Shown: one piece after another, positions 31,843-34,807 of the stretch | Layout of the letters: each line of letters opens with the position of its first letter | How positions within the stretch are numbered: the first letter of the stretch is position 1 | From: Hyphomicrobiales bacterium | Lineage (GTDB): Bacteria; Pseudomonadota; Alphaproteobacteria; Rhizobiales; JAJFHB01 | NCBI GenBank assembly: GCA_021775615.1 | Contig: JAJFHL010000130.1 | Location: 1-34,807 of the forward strand | DNA length: 34,807 bases | Direction of reading: 5' to 3' | Translations under genes and position numbers: made by a program | The notes under the pieces: generated by a model | What the model was told of the DNA's origin: nothing | The model's database searches: none | The model's input: the letters and a program-made list of their open reading frames with translations, nothing else

Positions 31843-32304
31843 TCAGCCGTGCGCCGCGGCGGCCGGCTCGTCGTCCGATGAGGCATCTTTTGCGCCGGTG
31901 GTGCTTGCCGCCGGCAGATGCGCCGTGGTGCGGCCGCCGTCGAGGACACCGCGCAGCCAGGAAGGCTTGCGCTCGTCGACGGCCTTTGGACCGGCGGTGC
32001 CCGTGTCGACCTGTGCGGGCGCATCGGCACCGCTCGCGCCGAACTCCTTGACGATGCGGGGAATCTCGCCGCGCGAGATCCCGATGTCCTTCAGACTGCG
32101 GTCATCGAGGGAGCTGAGTTCGCGCAACGCGGCGCGCTCGCGCACCCTGCGCTTCAGCCATGCGGCCACTTTCCCAAAGACGGAAAGGCTGCGCCAGAGC
32201 GCTCCAAATGCCTGGTAGAACGCCGCGGAGCGTTCTTCATTGGCGCGCCGCAAGTACTTTGCATATTCGGGGTCGCTGTTCAGCCAAATGTAGTGATAGG
32301 CCAT
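31843..32304 (-). CDS. DUF1127 domain protein with long C-terminal tail
   Basis: A 153-residue protein from the ATG at 32304, which has GGAAGG at good spacing (the longer start at 32343 has none). The DUF1127 core (about 55-90) shows ELSSLDDRSLKDIGISRGEI. Small DUF1127 proteins of alphaproteobacteria bind RNA and influence phosphate and carbon metabolism. Here the core is followed by an extra, disordered, alanine- and serine-rich tail of about 60 residues. Divergent from the GcvA-type LysR gene, a common arrangement in this order. Confidence 0.8.
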   Translation of the reverse strand: MAYHYIWLNSDPEYAKYLRRANEERSAAFYQAFGALWRSLSVFGKVAAWLKRRVRERAALRELSSLDDRSLKDIGISRGEIPRIVKEFGASGADAPAQVDTGTAGPKAVDERKPSWLRGVLDGGRTTAHLPAASTTGAKDASSDDEPAAAAHG

Positions 32305-32486
32305 TCCCGTGTTCCTTCCATGTGCCGGATCGCCGTCATTCATAAGTTAGTGGAATTTAGGCATTAGGATTTTTCATCCGGCGCTGTTCGTTGTCATGGA
32401 TAAGGATATGAGCGGCTTAAAGGAACTTTACAAACGAGAACTGGTGGCTATATACATTAGGGTAACTATCTTATAGCGGAGTTCGC

Positions 32487-33410
32487 ATGTCGCGCCGACT
32501 GCCACCGCTCAACGCCTTGCGCGCCTTCGAGGCGGCCGCCCGCCACCTCAGTTTCAAGAAGGCGGCGGAAGAACTTCATGTGACGCCGGCGGCTGTGTCG
32601 CAGCAGGTCAAGGCGCTGGAAGATTATTACGGTGTCCAGTTGTTCCGGCGCCTGACCCGGGCGCTGCGGCTGACCGATGCAGGTCAGGCGGCGCTGCCAG
32701 CGTTGAAGGACGGTTTCGACAAGCTGGGCGAGGCCGCCGGTGTGCTCGACAACTTCACCCAGAGCGGCGTGCTGACCGTCAGCGTGCCACCGTCCTTCGG
32801 CGCCAAATGGCTGGTGCCGCGGCTCGACCGCTTCAGCGCGGCCCATCCCGACTACGAGTTGCGCATAGACGCCACCGACACGCTGGTGGATTTTGGCGCA
32901 GGCGGCGTTGATGTGGGGCTGCGCTACGGCCGTGGCGCCTATGAGGGTCTGCGCGTCGAGCGGCTGATGTCGGAAGTGGCGTTCCCGGTTTGCTGCCCGA
33001 CCCTGGCGGACGGCGATCCACCATTGCGCCGTCCCGAAGACCTGACCCATCACACGCTGTTGCATGTGCAGTGGAAAATGGAGGGCGAATCGGCGCCTAA
33101 CTGGCGCATGTGGCTGCGTGCCGCCGGTGTCGAAGGCGTCGATCCGGAGCGCGGGCCCCGCTTCAGTGTCGAGAACCTTGCGTTGCAGGCCGCGATCGAA
33201 GGCCAGGGTGTGGCGCTGGTCTCAAGCGCGCTGGTGGCCGGCGATCTGAAGGCCGGACGGCTGGTCCGCCCGTTTGCGCCCGCAACCACCGAGGCCACCG
33301 CCTTCAGCTACTATCTGGTCTATCCGCCGGCCAGCGAAGGCAATCCAAAGGTGAAGGCCTTCCGGCAGTGGATCAAGGACGAGGTCGCGGCGGCCGACGC
33401 CCCGCAGTGA
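32487..33410 (+). CDS. LysR-family regulator, GcvA type
   Basis: A 307-residue LysR regulator. The N-terminal winged HTH (5-65) begins LPPLNALRAFEAAARHLSF, then KKAAEELHVTPAAVSQQVK, which is the GcvA-subfamily pattern. The effector domain (90-300) is of usual length. GcvA regulates the glycine-cleavage system in enterobacteria, but many members of this subfamily control other genes, so only the subfamily is claimed. GCGGAG lies before the ATG. The 182-bp gap to the DUF1127 gene has GCTATA...TATAGC arms near 32446-32476 that might be a LysR site, without further support. Confidence 0.88.
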   Translation: MSRRLPPLNALRAFEAAARHLSFKKAAEELHVTPAAVSQQVKALEDYYGVQLFRRLTRALRLTDAGQAALPALKDGFDKLGEAAGVLDNFTQSGVLTVSVPPSFGAKWLVPRLDRFSAAHPDYELRIDATDTLVDFGAGGVDVGLRYGRGAYEGLRVERLMSEVAFPVCCPTLADGDPPLRRPEDLTHHTLLHVQWKMEGESAPNWRMWLRAAGVEGVDPERGPRFSVENLALQAAIEGQGVALVSSALVAGDLKAGRLVRPFAPATTEATAFSYYLVYPPASEGNPKVKAFRQWIKDEVAAADAPQ

Positions 33411-33431
33411 AAGCTACCCAGACTACGGAAC

Positions 33432-34268
33432 CTAGAGCAGCACGGTTTCAACCCTGGCTGTTGACGTCTGGTCATAGACCGCCTGCCAGGATGGGTGGGC
33501 GGTGAGGCAATAGAGTATGTCGCCGTGGGGACCGCCGATCGTGCAGGCAACGGCGAGATGCGGGCTGACATCGACTTCATGGGTGATGCGGCCGCCGTCC
33601 TCGATCCGGATGAAGCGATCCTGATCCGCGGCAGCCACCCACACTCCGTCATCTGCGTCGATGCCGAGCCCGTCCGGACCGACCCCCGGCACTTCCGCGA
33701 ACACCTTTCGGTTGCTGAGCGAGTGGTCGTCATTGATGTCGAAAACACTGATCCGGTCGCCATGGGTTTCGGCCACAACGAGCCGATTGTCGCCGGTCAT
33801 CACGGTGCCGTTGGGGAAATGCAGGTCGCGGGCGGCGACGCTCACGTCCCGGCCGTCGGGTGAAACCAGAGCCAGATCGGCATGCTCGGTCCGCTCCGGG
33901 GTGTTCCAGAAATCGAAGCCGAAATTGCCCACATAGGCATAGCCTTCCGCATCGACCAGCATGTCGTTGATGTCGCCGCCGGCGACCCCCGACACATCGG
34001 CGTGCAGCGTGAGGCCACCGTCTTCAAGGCGATAGAGCGCGCGGTCCTGCATGGACGCGATGAGCAGAGTGCCGTCGGGCAGGAACCCGAGGCCGGAGGG
34101 GCGCTTGGGTACATCTGTGACTGCCACCACCTGTCCTTCCGGCGAGGCCCGGTAGACCGTCCCGCCCAGCATGTCGGAAAACCAGAGTTGGCTGTCGTGC
34201 CAACGCGGCCCTTCGAGAAACACATAAGAGCCCTCGATAAAAATTTCGGATGTCAGTCTTTCGGTCAT
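33432..34268 (-). CDS. SMP-30/gluconolactonase family protein
   Basis: A 278-residue beta-propeller of the SMP-30/gluconolactonase/LRE-like type. FLEGPRWHDSQLWFSDML (residue 17 on) has the first metal Glu (E19); DINDMLVDAEG and FPNGTVMTGD hold the central Asn residues, and VGPDGLGIDADDGVW holds the last Asp. These enzymes open sugar or other lactones. It overlaps the stop of glpD by 4 bp (ATGA), so the two are coupled; a role in sugar or glycerol use is plausible but not shown. The long frame upstream of 34268 overlaps glpD and is not real. Confidence 0.85.
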   Translation of the reverse strand: MTERLTSEIFIEGSYVFLEGPRWHDSQLWFSDMLGGTVYRASPEGQVVAVTDVPKRPSGLGFLPDGTLLIASMQDRALYRLEDGGLTLHADVSGVAGGDINDMLVDAEGYAYVGNFGFDFWNTPERTEHADLALVSPDGRDVSVAARDLHFPNGTVMTGDNRLVVAETHGDRISVFDINDDHSLSNRKVFAEVPGVGPDGLGIDADDGVWVAAADQDRFIRIEDGGRITHEVDVSPHLAVACTIGGPHGDILYCLTAHPSWQAVYDQTSTARVETVLL

Positions 34269-34807
34269 TGTCGCTTTTCCTTTGCTTTGGCGGGCAGGTG
34301 CTCCGCCAGCCAGACGCCGAGGTCTTCGCGTTCGGCCGCGGAGAACCTCAGTCCAAGCTTGGTGCGCCGCCACACGATGTCCTCCACCGTCATGGCCCAC
34401 TCATTCTTAACGAGATGTTCCACCTCGCGCTCAAAGAGGCCCGCGCCGAAATGCCGGCCGAGGCCGGCCTCTCCCGTGGCGCCGGCGAGAAAGCGTTTGG
34501 CGGCGGTGCCGTAGGTGCGGGCATACCGCGCGGCAACCTCCGGTGCGAGGTCCGGGCAGTCGTGCAGCAGGTCTTGCACCACCGCGTCCGCGCCGCCGGG
34601 TTCGAAGTCGCCGCCGGGCAGGGTCGCTCCACCCGTCCAGGCCGCGTGCTGCGTGGCAAGACCCGCCGCGATCATGCCGACGACCTCTTCCGCCAACCGC
34701 CGGTAGGTGGTGATCTTGCCGCCGTAAATATTGAGCAGCGCCGCGTCCGCTCCCTCGCCGTCCAGTTCCAATACGTAGTCGCGGGTCGTTTCCTGGGCCG
34801 AGGCTTC
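34265..34807 (-). CDS. glpD: Glycerol-3-phosphate dehydrogenase, C-terminal part (cut by window edge)
   Basis: The last 180 residues of an aerobic FAD-dependent glycerol-3-phosphate dehydrogenase. TRDYVLELDG near the edge and NIYGGKITTYRRLAEEVV are typical of GlpD, followed by the C-terminal helical domain ending in WLAEHLPAKAKEKRQ. The N-terminal FAD-binding part lies beyond the window. It oxidises glycerol-3-phosphate to dihydroxyacetone phosphate at the inner membrane, feeding quinones. It overlaps the start of the SMP-30 gene by 4 bp, so the two are in one operon. Confidence 0.88.
   Translation of the reverse strand, partial: EASAQETTRDYVLELDGEGADAALLNIYGGKITTYRRLAEEVVGMIAAGLATQHAAWTGGATLPGGDFEPGGADAVVQDLLHDCPDLAPEVAARYARTYGTAAKRFLAGATGEAGLGRHFGAGLFEREVEHLVKNEWAMTVEDIVWRRTKLGLRFSAAEREDLGVWLAEHLPAKAKEKRQ

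Overview
The window looks like a chromosomal stretch of an alphaproteobacterium, probably of the order Hyphomicrobiales. The GC content is high. There is a DUF1127 protein beside a GcvA-type LysR regulator, an adenosylcobalamin-type ribonucleotide reductase, TTAA-N7-TTAA boxes of the CtrA type, and an intergenic palindrome at 19726-19773 built like the one common in rhizobial genomes (AAAAGTGG..ACCGGTTTTC core). No rRNA, tRNA, CRISPR array, transposase or prophage gene was seen.

Left part (1-6443): a SulP-family permease cut by the window edge, two tandem and dissimilar endonuclease/exonuclease/phosphatase (EEP) proteins, a SCO1/SenC copper chaperone with a small exported partner, a MerR regulator divergent from a membrane methyltransferase with a textbook 19-bp-spacer MerR promoter, and a small FMN-binding-split protein. 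Middle-left (6444-12690): a class II ribonucleotide reductase that lacks one redox cysteine and the whole usual C-terminal region, preceded by two CtrA-like boxes; then a glutathione transferase/GGDEF-EAL operon with a third CtrA-like box.

Centre (12759-27419): a catabolic region. On the minus strand are an acyl-CoA dehydrogenase plus hotdog hydratase; a P450, thioesterase and Tat-exported protein; and a TetR regulator plus metallo-beta-lactamase-fold hydrolase. On the plus strand are a Rieske oxygenase, a trimethylamine-dehydrogenase-like flavin/iron-sulfur enzyme, and a cupin plus MATE transporter. The most striking gene is a 594-residue protein that joins a complete TetR repressor to a complete Rieske oxygenase. 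Both Rieske proteins carry Glu where most such enzymes have the bridging Asp, as in carnitine- and betaine-oxidising members. With the TMADH-like enzyme and a thioesterase of the carnitine-pathway type, this suggests, as inference, oxidation and demethylation of a quaternary or N-methylated amine. Related palindromes (TGAAyG-NN-CGTTCA) in front of the free Rieske gene and the flavoenzyme suggest one TetR regulon; the fusion gene has a palindrome of its own.

Right part (27416-34807): an ArfB-type ribosome rescue factor, a glycine-rich exported protein, a TrpF-like barrel without the catalytic Cys next to an M20 amidohydrolase, a small STAS/SpoIIAA-like protein, a CmcJ/NvfI-type oxidoreductase, DUF1127 and LysR, an SMP-30 lactonase, and the C-terminal part of glycerol-3-phosphate dehydrogenase cut by the edge.
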